DNA from: XN24 sp047921395
Lineage (GTDB): Bacteria; Pseudomonadota; Gammaproteobacteria; Steroidobacterales; XN24
Direction: 5' to 3'
DNA: 27,483 nt
NCBI GenBank assembly: GCA_047921395.1
Contig: JBLRWH010000032.1
Span: 1-27,483, forward strand
In this document: positions 1 through 6,352 of the stretch, in pieces
How the letters are laid out: each line of letters begins with the position of its first letter
Numbering within the stretch: position 1 is the first letter of the stretch
The notes under the pieces: model-generated
Told to the model about the DNA's origin: nothing
The model's database searches: none
The model's input: only the letters and a program-made list of their open reading frames with translations
Position numbers and translations under genes: made by a program

Positions 1-115
1 TGCGGGCGTGATTCGAGAGGCGTTGAATCCACGGGTTGCTGACCGTTCGCGATTGGGAAAGTGTATCACGCAGCCGTGCGCCGGCTGCGCTGGCCGGGAA
101 CTGCGGAATGTGCTG

Positions 116-143
116 TGGACGGACTCCGGCCCCCAAGTACAAT
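116..143 (+). promoter_or_regulatory. Candidate sigma-70 promoter of menBAC
   Basis: A TGGACG hexamer (116-121, 4 of 6 matches to the -35 consensus) is followed after 16 bp by TACAAT (138-143, 5 of 6 matches to the -10 consensus). This would place transcription start near 150, about 26 nt before the chosen menB ATG. It is the best promoter-like match in the short stretch upstream of menB. It is a sequence match only, and chance matches are possible. Confidence 0.4.
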
Positions 144-175
144 GGGCCTCCTTCGCCCAGCTGGCAGGTCTGACA

Positions 176-997
176 ATGGACTGGACAACCGTTTCCGAAC
201 TCGCCTTCGAGGACGTGCGCTACCAGCACGCCGCAGGCATCGCCCGGATTTCGATCAATCGCCCCGAGGTACACAACGCGTTCCGGCCGGAAACGGTCAT
301 GGAGCTGCAGCGCGCCTTCACGCACGCGCACCACGACCCGGCCATCGGCGTCATCATCCTGACGGGCGAGGGCGGCAAGGCCTTCTGCTCGGGCGGCGAC
401 CAGCGGGTCCGCGGCGAACACGGCGGCTACAAGGACGCCAGCGGCACGCAGCACCTCAACGTGCTCGACCTGCAGATGCAGATCCGCCGCCTGCCGAAGC
501 CCGTGGTCGCGATGGTCGCCGGCTGGGCGATCGGCGGGGGGCACGTGCTGCACCTGGTATGCGACCTGACCATCGCTGCCGACAACGCGCGCTTCGGCCA
601 GACCGGGCCGATCGTGGGCAGCTTCGACGCCGGCCTCGGCGCCGGCCTGCTGGCGCGCACCATCGGCATGAAGAAGGCCAAGGAGATCTGGTTCCTGTGC
701 CGCCAGTACGACGCGGCGCAGGCGCTCGACATGGGCCTGGTCAACACCGTCGTGCCGCTGGCGCGCCTCGAGGAAGAAACGGTCGACTGGTGCCGGCGCA
801 TGCTGGAGCTTTCCCCGACCGCGCTCAGGATGCTCAAGGCGGCCTTCAACGCCGACACCGACGGGCTCGCGGGCATCCAGGAACTCGCGGGTAACGCCAC
901 CGCGATGTTCTACATGAGCGAGGAAGGCCAGGAAGGCCGTAACGCGTTCCTCGAGAAGCGTGCCCCGGATTTCGGCCGTTTCCCGCGCCGCCCCTGA
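176..997 (+). CDS. menB: 1,4-dihydroxy-2-naphthoyl-CoA synthase (MenB)
   Basis: Crotonase-family enzyme that closes the second ring of the naphthoquinone, converting o-succinylbenzoyl-CoA to 1,4-dihydroxy-2-naphthoyl-CoA in the cytoplasm. The 273-residue product is near the 285 of E. coli MenB and matches it closely over most of its length. Visible motifs are CSGGDQ (71-76), the oxyanion-hole segment IGGGH (119-123), GQTGP (141-145) and GSFD (148-151). The C-terminal EEGQEGRNAF block is typical of the family. Gly144 sits where some MenB enzymes have a catalytic Asp, so this should be the bicarbonate-dependent type (inference from family knowledge). The reading frame stays open upstream to position 8, but residues similar to MenB begin at the ATG at 176. 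menA follows with almost no gap, which suggests an operon. Confidence 0.96.
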   Translation: MDWTTVSELAFEDVRYQHAAGIARISINRPEVHNAFRPETVMELQRAFTHAHHDPAIGVIILTGEGGKAFCSGGDQRVRGEHGGYKDASGTQHLNVLDLQMQIRRLPKPVVAMVAGWAIGGGHVLHLVCDLTIAADNARFGQTGPIVGSFDAGLGAGLLARTIGMKKAKEIWFLCRQYDAAQALDMGLVNTVVPLARLEEETVDWCRRMLELSPTALRMLKAAFNADTDGLAGIQELAGNATAMFYMSEEGQEGRNAFLEKRAPDFGRFPRRP

Positions 998-1001
998 GCC
1001 C

Positions 1002-1913
1002 GTGACGGCCGCATCCGCGCCGACCGTGCTGCGCCACTGGCTGACCGCGACCCGGCCGCGGACCCTGCCCGTGGCCGTCGTACCGGTGCTGGTCGGGACG
1101 GCGCTCGCCTGGCACGACGCCGGCGCGCTCTCCGGGGCGATCCTCGCGGCGACCCTGGTCGCGGCGATGCTCATCCAGGTCGCCACCAACCTGCACAACG
1201 ACGTCGCCGACTTCGAGCGCGGCGCCGACGACCCCGGCACGCGCCTGGGCCCGCGTCGCGCCACCGCCGAGGGCTGGCTCAGCCCCCCGGCCGTCCGGCG
1301 CGGTTCGACGCTGTCCTTTGCCGGCGCCGGGATCATCGGCCTGTGGCTGGCCTGGCAGGGCGGCTGGCCGATCCTCGCGATCGGCGTCGCCTCGATCGCC
1401 TGCGCCTGGGGTTACAGCGGCGGCGCCAAGCCGATCGCCTACTCGAGCCTCGGCGAACTCTTCGTCTGGCTGTTCTTCGGTGTGCTGGCGGTGGCGGGCA
1501 GCTATTACCTGCAGGCCGGGCGGTTCGATTCCACGGCGCTGGCCGCGGGCGCGCTGCTCGGCATGCCGGCGGCGGCCGTGCTGGTGGTGAACAACTACCG
1601 CGACACCGACAACGACCGGCGGGCCGGCCGGCGCACCTTCGCGGTGGTCTTCGGTGCGCGCGCCAGCCGCATCGAGTACGGCGCGCTGATGCTGCTGCCG
1701 TTCCTGCTGCTGCTCCCGCTCGCCGTGGGCGGCGGCCCCGGCTGGCTGCTGCCCCTGTTCGCGGCTCCGTGGGCCGCGGTCCTGGTGCGGCGGTTCGCGA
1801 CCGAGCCCGCCGGGCCCGTGTTCAATACGCTGCTGGCCGACACCGCGCGGCTGCAATTCGCGTTCGGCGTACTGATCTGCGCCGGCGTGTTCTTCGGAGG
1901 GTTGCATGACTGA
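1002..1913 (+). CDS. menA: 1,4-dihydroxy-2-naphthoate polyprenyltransferase (MenA)
   Basis: Integral membrane UbiA-family prenyltransferase that attaches the polyprenyl tail to 1,4-dihydroxy-2-naphthoate, giving demethylmenaquinone. The product has 303 residues, against 308 in E. coli. The first Asp-rich motif is NDVAD (66-70), preceded by NLH; the second is NNYRDTDNDRRAG (197-209). The rest is a series of Ala/Leu/Val-rich membrane helices. The GTG start at 1002 is chosen because it puts the conserved RPRTLP block at residues 18-23, as in E. coli MenA. A GTG at 960, inside the end of menB, would add 14 residues and is the alternative. Neither start has a strong ribosome binding site, which fits translational coupling to menB. 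Confidence 0.93.
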   Translation: MTAASAPTVLRHWLTATRPRTLPVAVVPVLVGTALAWHDAGALSGAILAATLVAAMLIQVATNLHNDVADFERGADDPGTRLGPRRATAEGWLSPPAVRRGSTLSFAGAGIIGLWLAWQGGWPILAIGVASIACAWGYSGGAKPIAYSSLGELFVWLFFGVLAVAGSYYLQAGRFDSTALAAGALLGMPAAAVLVVNNYRDTDNDRRAGRRTFAVVFGARASRIEYGALMLLPFLLLLPLAVGGGPGWLLPLFAAPWAAVLVRRFATEPAGPVFNTLLADTARLQFAFGVLICAGVFFGGLHD

Positions 1914-2955
1914 GTCGGCCGGTGGCGTGACGATTGCCTCGCTGCGCCTGTTCCCCTACGCGATCCCGTTGTCCCGGCCCTGGAAGTGCGCGCGCGGCGA
2001 CACCGTGCTGCGGCGCGGCTGGCTGGTCCGGGTCGAGGACAGCGAGGGCGCCCACGGCTGGGGCGAGACCGCCGGCCTCCCGGGCGCCGGCACCGAGACC
2101 GCGGAGCTTGCCGAGGCGGCGCTGGCGAAAGCCCTGGCGGACCTGCCCGGCCATGGACTGGACGCGGCCCATGCACAGCTGCCCGGGCGCGAGCGCCCGG
2201 CCGCCCGCTGCGGGCTGGAATGCGCGTTGCTCGATCTCGCCGCGCGCCGCGCTGGCGTGCCGCTCTATCGCTACCTGCGCCCGGAAGCCGTCGGCGAGGT
2301 ACGCGTCAACGCCTTCGTCGGCGCGGTGGACGAGGGCCTCGGCGAGCGCCTCCGCGCCGCCCGCGCCCTGGGTTTCGAGGTGGCCAAGCTGAAGCTGGCC
2401 ACGGCGCCGCTGGCCCACGAGCTGCCGCTTTTTTTCGCCGCCATGAAACAGCTGCCGGCGGGCCTGAGCCTGCGCCTCGACGTCAACCGCGGCTGGACCA
2501 CGGCGGAGGCGGAGGCGACCCTGCCGTTGTTTGCCGGGCTGCCGATCGAGGCCCTCGAGGAGCCGGCCCACGACGCCGACGGCGAGGCGCTTGCGCGCCT
2601 GCAGGCGGGGGTCGGGTTCTCGCTCGCGCTGGACGAGTCGCTCGCCTCCTGGCCCGAGGACGGGCCCCTCCCGGTGCGCCGCCAGATTCTCAAGCCGATG
2701 GTGGTCGGCGGGCCGTCGCGCGTCTTCGGTCTCGCGCTGCGGCCGCGCACCGAGAGCATCGTGACCAGCAGCGTCGACACCGCGGTCGGACTCTGGCTCT
2801 CTGCGCACCTCGGCGCCGCCCTGGGCAACGGGCTCGCCCACGGGCTCGACACGGCGAGCTGGCTGAGCACACTGCTCGGTCCCGCGCCGACGCCGGGAGG
2901 GGTGTTGCGGTTGCCGGAGGCGCCGGGACTCGGGTTCGAGCCGGAGCTCCCTTAG
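1906..2955 (+). CDS. menC: o-succinylbenzoate synthase (MenC)
   Basis: Enolase-superfamily dehydratase that converts SHCHC to o-succinylbenzoate, the step before MenE. The 349-residue protein has an N-terminal capping domain (about 1-110) and a barrel domain. Catalytic signatures are visible: the KxK pair K161/K163 in AKLKLA, metal ligands D192 in LDVNRGW, E218/E219 in LEEPA and D243 in ALDES, and the second-side lysine K263 in ILKPM. The ATG lies 8 bp inside menA and follows a clear GGAGG (1896-1900), so the two genes are translationally coupled. OSB synthases are divergent and some also act as N-acylamino acid racemases, but the position directly behind menB and menA makes MenC the sound call. 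Confidence 0.93.
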   Translation: MTESAGGVTIASLRLFPYAIPLSRPWKCARGDTVLRRGWLVRVEDSEGAHGWGETAGLPGAGTETAELAEAALAKALADLPGHGLDAAHAQLPGRERPAARCGLECALLDLAARRAGVPLYRYLRPEAVGEVRVNAFVGAVDEGLGERLRAARALGFEVAKLKLATAPLAHELPLFFAAMKQLPAGLSLRLDVNRGWTTAEAEATLPLFAGLPIEALEEPAHDADGEALARLQAGVGFSLALDESLASWPEDGPLPVRRQILKPMVVGGPSRVFGLALRPRTESIVTSSVDTAVGLWLSAHLGAALGNGLAHGLDTASWLSTLLGPAPTPGGVLRLPEAPGLGFEPELP

Positions 2956-2990
2956 GCTCCCCCTCTTTTAGGTTCATCGCGCTTTTCCGG

Positions 2991-3037
2991 AAAAACCGGC
3001 TCGCGCGGAGACGCAGAGAGGCAGAGGCGCGGAGAAG
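2991..3037 (+). repeat. Dispersed octamer element, copy 1
   Basis: An A5 tract, then GGCTCGC (2998-3004), then four octamers of pattern GCRGAGRN at 3005-3012, 3013-3020, 3021-3028 and 3029-3036. It begins 35 nt after the menC stop, in the same orientation as menC, inside the 170-bp gap between convergent menC and menE. The preceding bases form CCGG-AAAAA-CCGG (2987-2999), a short potential hairpin also suggested beside copy 5. Near-identical copies occur at 19744, 20011 (inverted) and 27436. Confidence 0.85.
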
Positions 3038-3125
3038 ATAGACAGTAAGATCAGGAGGCGGGTGTTTCCGTGGGCGCGCGCCGCCACAGGCCCGCCTGTC
3101 ATGGCCCGTCCGCATTCACCCAGCG

Positions 3126-4520
3126 TCATTCAAGCGACAGGGCGCTGCGCAAAAGTTTCCCCATGGCGTTGCGCGGCAGCGCCGCCACGCGCCGGAACTC
3201 CCGCGGTCGCGATGCGGACGGCAGGCGCTCGCGGGCCCAGGCGTCGAGCGTTGCGGCGCTTGCCTCGCCGGTGTACAGGGCGACGAGTACCCTGCCCCAG
3301 CGTGCATCGGGCCGGGCGGTCACCGCGACTTCGCCGGCGCCCGGGCAGGCGCCGAGCACGGCTTCGACGGCCTGCGGCCGCACGTTGACGCCCCCGGTCA
3401 CGATGACGTCGTCGGCGCGGCCGGGCACGCTCAGCCGGCCGTCCGCGAGGAACTCGCCGAGGTCGCCGCTCAGGAACCGGCCGCCAGGCTCGAGCCCGGC
3501 GCCGGGTTGCAGGCCGGGGCGGGCGTAGCCCGACATCAGCATGGGCCCGGCGACGACGAGCCGACCCGATGCCGGTTCGATTTCCAGCTCGACGCCGGGC
3601 AGGGGCCGCCCGACGATGCCCTCGCGCCAGCCGGCATCGACCGGGCCGGCGGCGAGATGCGAGGCGGTCTCGGTCATGCCCCAGCCGGTCCACAACGGCC
3701 AGCCCTGGGCGAGGGCGAGCCCCGCGGCCTGTGCCGGCAGTGGACCGCCGCCGCTGAAGAGGCAGCGCAGGCCGCGCGGCGCCGGCGCCCGGCACTGGGC
3801 CAGCGGCTGGAGCATCGCCGGCACGACCGAGACGTGGCTCGCCCCCTCGGCCATCAGGCGCCGCGCGTCCTCGGGGTCGAAGCGTTCCAGCAAGGCCAGG
3901 CAGGCGCCCGCGGAGAGCGTGCGCCACAGTGCCGCGAGCGCGCCGATGCTGTTCATCGGCAGGCAGACCAGCCAGCGTGCGCCGGGGTCCAGCGGCGGCA
4001 GCACCTGCGCGCTGGCCGCGACGTGGGCGTCCATGGCGCGGGCGGACAACATCGCGACCTGCGCCGGCCCGCTGGTGCCGCTGGTCGGCACGAGCAGCGC
4101 CGCGCCCGCCGGGTCGCCGCCCACGGCAGGGAGCCCGCCGGGGAGCTCGGCGGCGTGGCTGCCCATGGTTGCCGAGCGGAACTCGGCGCGGGGCAGCGCG
4201 GGCGGCAGCGGCACTCCGGCGTCCGCAAGTGCGCCGCCCGGTCCGACCGCGGCGAGGCACGCGGCCACGTCGGGGCGCGCGGCATCCAGCGGCAGCGCCG
4301 GGCGCCCGAGCCGCAGCGCGGCGAGCACGCCGAGTGCGATCTTCAGGCGCGAGGCCGAGACGACCGCGAGGGGTGTGTCTGGCGCGCCGAGGCCGGCGGC
4401 GGCGTGTGCGAGGGCGTCCACCCGCGCACGCAGCTCCCCGTAGCTCATGCCGCCGCCCGGCCAGGCCAGCGCGGGCGACCCGTCGGGCCACCGGCGCAGT
4501 GCGGCCAGGACGGCGTTCAT
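3126..4520 (-). CDS. menE: o-succinylbenzoate-CoA ligase (MenE)
   Basis: ANL-superfamily (acyl-adenylating) enzyme that activates o-succinylbenzoate with ATP and CoA to o-succinylbenzoyl-CoA, the substrate of MenB. The 464 residues carry the family motifs in order: TSGTSG (146-151), GWGMTETASH (279-288), SGDLGE (351-356), GRADDVIVTGG (367-377) and the C-terminal AMGK lysine near 454. The P-loop is odd: family members usually read TSGTTGxPKG, but here PAQV follows and the lysine is replaced by Gln. The ATG overlaps the ubiE stop by 4 bp (ATGA), so it is the second gene of a ubiE-menE operon. The name rests on both motifs and men context; by motifs alone another acyl-CoA ligase would be possible. 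Confidence 0.9.
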   Translation of the reverse strand: MNAVLAALRRWPDGSPALAWPGGGMSYGELRARVDALAHAAAGLGAPDTPLAVVSASRLKIALGVLAALRLGRPALPLDAARPDVAACLAAVGPGGALADAGVPLPPALPRAEFRSATMGSHAAELPGGLPAVGGDPAGAALLVPTSGTSGPAQVAMLSARAMDAHVAASAQVLPPLDPGARWLVCLPMNSIGALAALWRTLSAGACLALLERFDPEDARRLMAEGASHVSVVPAMLQPLAQCRAPAPRGLRCLFSGGGPLPAQAAGLALAQGWPLWTGWGMTETASHLAAGPVDAGWREGIVGRPLPGVELEIEPASGRLVVAGPMLMSGYARPGLQPGAGLEPGGRFLSGDLGEFLADGRLSVPGRADDVIVTGGVNVRPQAVEAVLGACPGAGEVAVTARPDARWGRVLVALYTGEASAATLDAWARERLPSASRPREFRRVAALPRNAMGKLLRSALSLE

Positions 4521-5239
4521 GCCGGCCGCGTGCCCGAGTGCAGCGCCGCGATGCCCAGGCCGAAGTTGCGGTAGCCGACGTCCAGGAACCCGGCCTCCCT
4601 CAGGATGCCGGCAAAGGTTTCCTGGTCGGGAAAGCGGTTGATCGACTCGATCAGATAGCGATAGGCTGACTTGTCGCCGGCGAGGACCGCGCCCATGGTC
4701 GGCACGACCCAGCGATTGAACAGTTCGATCGGGCCGCGCAGCGGCCCCGCCACCTTGGAGAACTCCAGCACGAGCAGGCGCCCGCCCGGCATCAGCACGC
4801 GCAGGATTTCCGCCAGTGCGTTCTCGATGTGCGTGAAGTTGCGGATGCCGAAAGCGATCGTGACGGCGTCGGCGGACGCGTCGGGGAGCGGCAGCTGCTC
4901 GGCGACCCCCGCGATCCAGCGCAGTCCGTGGTGCCGGTTCGGACGGCCGGCGGCCATCATCTCGTAGCTCGGGTCGATGACGATGACGGTATAGCCGTGC
5001 GCGGCGAGGCGGTGGCCGATGTCGCCGGTGCCGCCCGCGAGGTCGACGATCAGCTGGTCGGGGCCGGCCCCGATCGCGCGGACCATCGAGCGCTTGCCGA
5101 GCCGGTGCATGCCGAGGCTCATCACGTCGTTCAGCAGGTCGTAGCGCCGAGCGATGCGGCGGAACACCTCGCGAACCCGGCGCTCGCGCTCGCGGGGATC
5201 GACGGTTTCGTTGCCGAAGGTGTGAGAGAGATCGGACAC
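4517..5239 (-). CDS. ubiE: Demethylmenaquinone/ubiquinone C-methyltransferase (UbiE/MenG)
   Basis: SAM-dependent C-methyltransferase that completes menaquinone from demethylmenaquinone; in organisms that make both quinones it also methylates the ubiquinone precursor. The 240-residue product is close to the 251 of E. coli UbiE. It shows the first UbiE signature YDLLNDVMSLGMHRLGK (33-49), SAM motif I VDLAGGTGD (65-73), and the GIRNFTHIENAL and FSKVAGPL blocks. The GTG at 5239 is chosen over upstream ATGs at 5296 and 5272. It has GGAG at 5250-5247 with 7-nt spacing, gives the expected N-terminus, and lies just downstream of a promoter-like sequence. It is coupled to menE by a 4-bp overlap. Whether the cell also makes ubiquinone cannot be judged here. 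Confidence 0.95.
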   Translation of the reverse strand: MSDLSHTFGNETVDPRERERRVREVFRRIARRYDLLNDVMSLGMHRLGKRSMVRAIGAGPDQLIVDLAGGTGDIGHRLAAHGYTVIVIDPSYEMMAAGRPNRHHGLRWIAGVAEQLPLPDASADAVTIAFGIRNFTHIENALAEILRVLMPGGRLLVLEFSKVAGPLRGPIELFNRWVVPTMGAVLAGDKSAYRYLIESINRFPDQETFAGILREAGFLDVGYRNFGLGIAALHSGTRPA

Positions 5240-5246
5240 GGGCGGG

Positions 5247-5250
5247 CTCC
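5247..5250 (-). promoter_or_regulatory. Ribosome binding site deciding the ubiE start
   Basis: GGAG on the - strand, 7 nt before the GTG at 5239. The upstream in-frame ATGs at 5272 and 5296 lack a comparable site, and both overlap the candidate promoter. Confidence 0.7.
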
Positions 5251-5264
5251 GGATTTGCGGCTGG

Positions 5265-5296
5265 CGTACCATACGGTACGGTCCCGAGCGGGGCAA
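5265..5296 (-). promoter_or_regulatory. Candidate ubiE-menE promoter with overlapping inverted repeat
   Basis: On the - strand, TTGCCC (5296-5291) is followed after exactly 17 bp by TATGGT (5273-5268); each hexamer has 4 of 6 consensus matches. A perfect inverted repeat, CGTACC-ATAC-GGTACG (5265-5280), covers the -10 box. That position is typical of a repressor operator, though the arms are only 6 bp. Transcription would start about 20 nt before the GTG at 5239. Confidence 0.4.
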
Positions 5297-5339
5297 TTCG
5301 GCGAATCCGCGCCGCGTGGATTCAGCGAACAGGGCTCAT

Positions 5340-5420
5340 ATGAACGTGATCGTCTATTTGGACAACGGCCCCGCGGGCCGCAGGCAGAAGGCGGCCCAAC
5401 GGGCCGGGAGAGACACATGA
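5340..5420 (+). CDS. Possible 26-residue leader ORF before the NDUFA9-like gene
   Basis: An ATG-started frame of 26 codons plus stop begins MNVIVYLDNG and continues with a basic Arg/Lys/Gln-rich tail. Its TGA overlaps the ATG of the next gene by 4 bp (ATGA at 5417-5420), the same arrangement used between genuine coupled genes in this window. The ribosome binding site is weak (AGGG, 8 nt upstream). It could be a coupling or leader peptide, or a chance frame. No family is recognised. Confidence 0.25.
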   Translation: MNVIVYLDNGPAGRRQKAAQRAGRDT

Positions 5421-6352
5421 AAGTCGCGATTTTCGGCGGCACGGGTTTCGTCGGCAGCTACCTGGTCGACCGGTTGCTGGCCGAGGGGCACACGCCGCGG
5501 GTGCTGGTGCGTGCCGGCAGCGCGTCCAAGCTGCGCCAGCCGGAGCGCTACGAGGTGGTGGCGGGCGAGATCGGCGACACCGACGCCGTGGCGCGCTGCC
5601 TCGAGGGTGCAGAGGCGGCGATCTACAACATCGGCCTGATCCGCGAGTTTCCCCGCCGCGGCATCACCTTCGAGGCGATGCACTATGCCGGCGCGGTCAC
5701 GGCGATCGACGCTGCGGTCCATGGCGGCGTGCGCCGCTTCGTGCTGATGAGCGCGAACGGCGTCAAGCCGGGAGGCACCGGTTACCAGTCCACCAAGTTC
5801 CGCGCCGAGCAGTACCTCGCGAGCAGCGGTCTCGACTGGACGGTGTTCCGTCCCTCGGTCGTGTTCGGCGATCCGCGGGGCCTGCAGGAGTTCTGCAGCC
5901 AGCTGCGCGACGAGATGATCGCGCCGCCGTTGCCCGCGCCGTTGTTTCATGAGGGTCTCTGGCCCGGTGGCGCGGGCAGGTTTCGCATGTCGCCGGTGGC
6001 AGTGGAGGATGTCGCGGCGGCCTTCGCCGGCGCACTGGGCGAGCCGGCGAGCGTGCGCCGGATGCTGCCGCTGGGCGGGCCGGACGCGCTCGAGTGGCGC
6101 GAGATCATCGCCAGGATCGCCGCGGCCAGCGGCAAGAATAAAAAGCGGACCGTGCCGGCGCCGGTCGGCGTGATGCGCGCGGCGGCCTCGCTGCTGGACC
6201 GCTTCGAATGGTTTCCGGTCACGGGCGAGCAGCTGCAGATGCTGATGGAGGGGAACGTCTGCGACGGCAGCGAGGCCTGGCGGCTGTTCGGCATCGAGCC
6301 GAAGCGCTTCAGCGTCGAGAACCTCGGCTACCTGGCGGGAGATGCCCAGTGA
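5417..6352 (+). CDS. NAD(P)-binding atypical SDR, complex I NDUFA9-like
   Basis: A 311-residue Rossmann-fold protein of the extended/atypical short-chain dehydrogenase class. The N-terminal nucleotide-binding motif is GGTGFVG (7-13). Further on it has VRRFVLMSANG, YQSTKFRAEQYL in the catalytic Tyr-Lys region, and WTVFRPSVVFGDP, the pattern of NDUFA9-like sugar-epimerase relatives often annotated as complex I NDUFA9 subunit family. Members of this group bind NAD(P)H and may be structural rather than catalytic. GGGAG at 5406-5410 serves the ATG. The stop overlaps the next gene by 4 bp, so the two are cotranslated. The substrate is unknown. A role near quinones or respiration is suggested only by the adjacent quinone genes. 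Confidence 0.85.
   Translation: MKVAIFGGTGFVGSYLVDRLLAEGHTPRVLVRAGSASKLRQPERYEVVAGEIGDTDAVARCLEGAEAAIYNIGLIREFPRRGITFEAMHYAGAVTAIDAAVHGGVRRFVLMSANGVKPGGTGYQSTKFRAEQYLASSGLDWTVFRPSVVFGDPRGLQEFCSQLRDEMIAPPLPAPLFHEGLWPGGAGRFRMSPVAVEDVAAAFAGALGEPASVRRMLPLGGPDALEWREIIARIAAASGKNKKRTVPAPVGVMRAAASLLDRFEWFPVTGEQLQMLMEGNVCDGSEAWRLFGIEPKRFSVENLGYLAGDAQ

Noticed and set aside
1..175. tRNA or other RNA gene at the window start
   Set aside because: No cloverleaf arms or conserved tRNA boxes were seen. The segment is best read as the upstream region of menB.
960..1001. GTG at 960 as the menA start
   Set aside because: It lies inside menB and adds 14 residues not expected from E. coli MenA. The GTG at 1002 is preferred, but the earlier start is not excluded.
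2991..3037. Octamer repeats as a CRISPR array
   Set aside because: The units are tandem without spacers, only 8 bp long and degenerate, and no cas genes are present.
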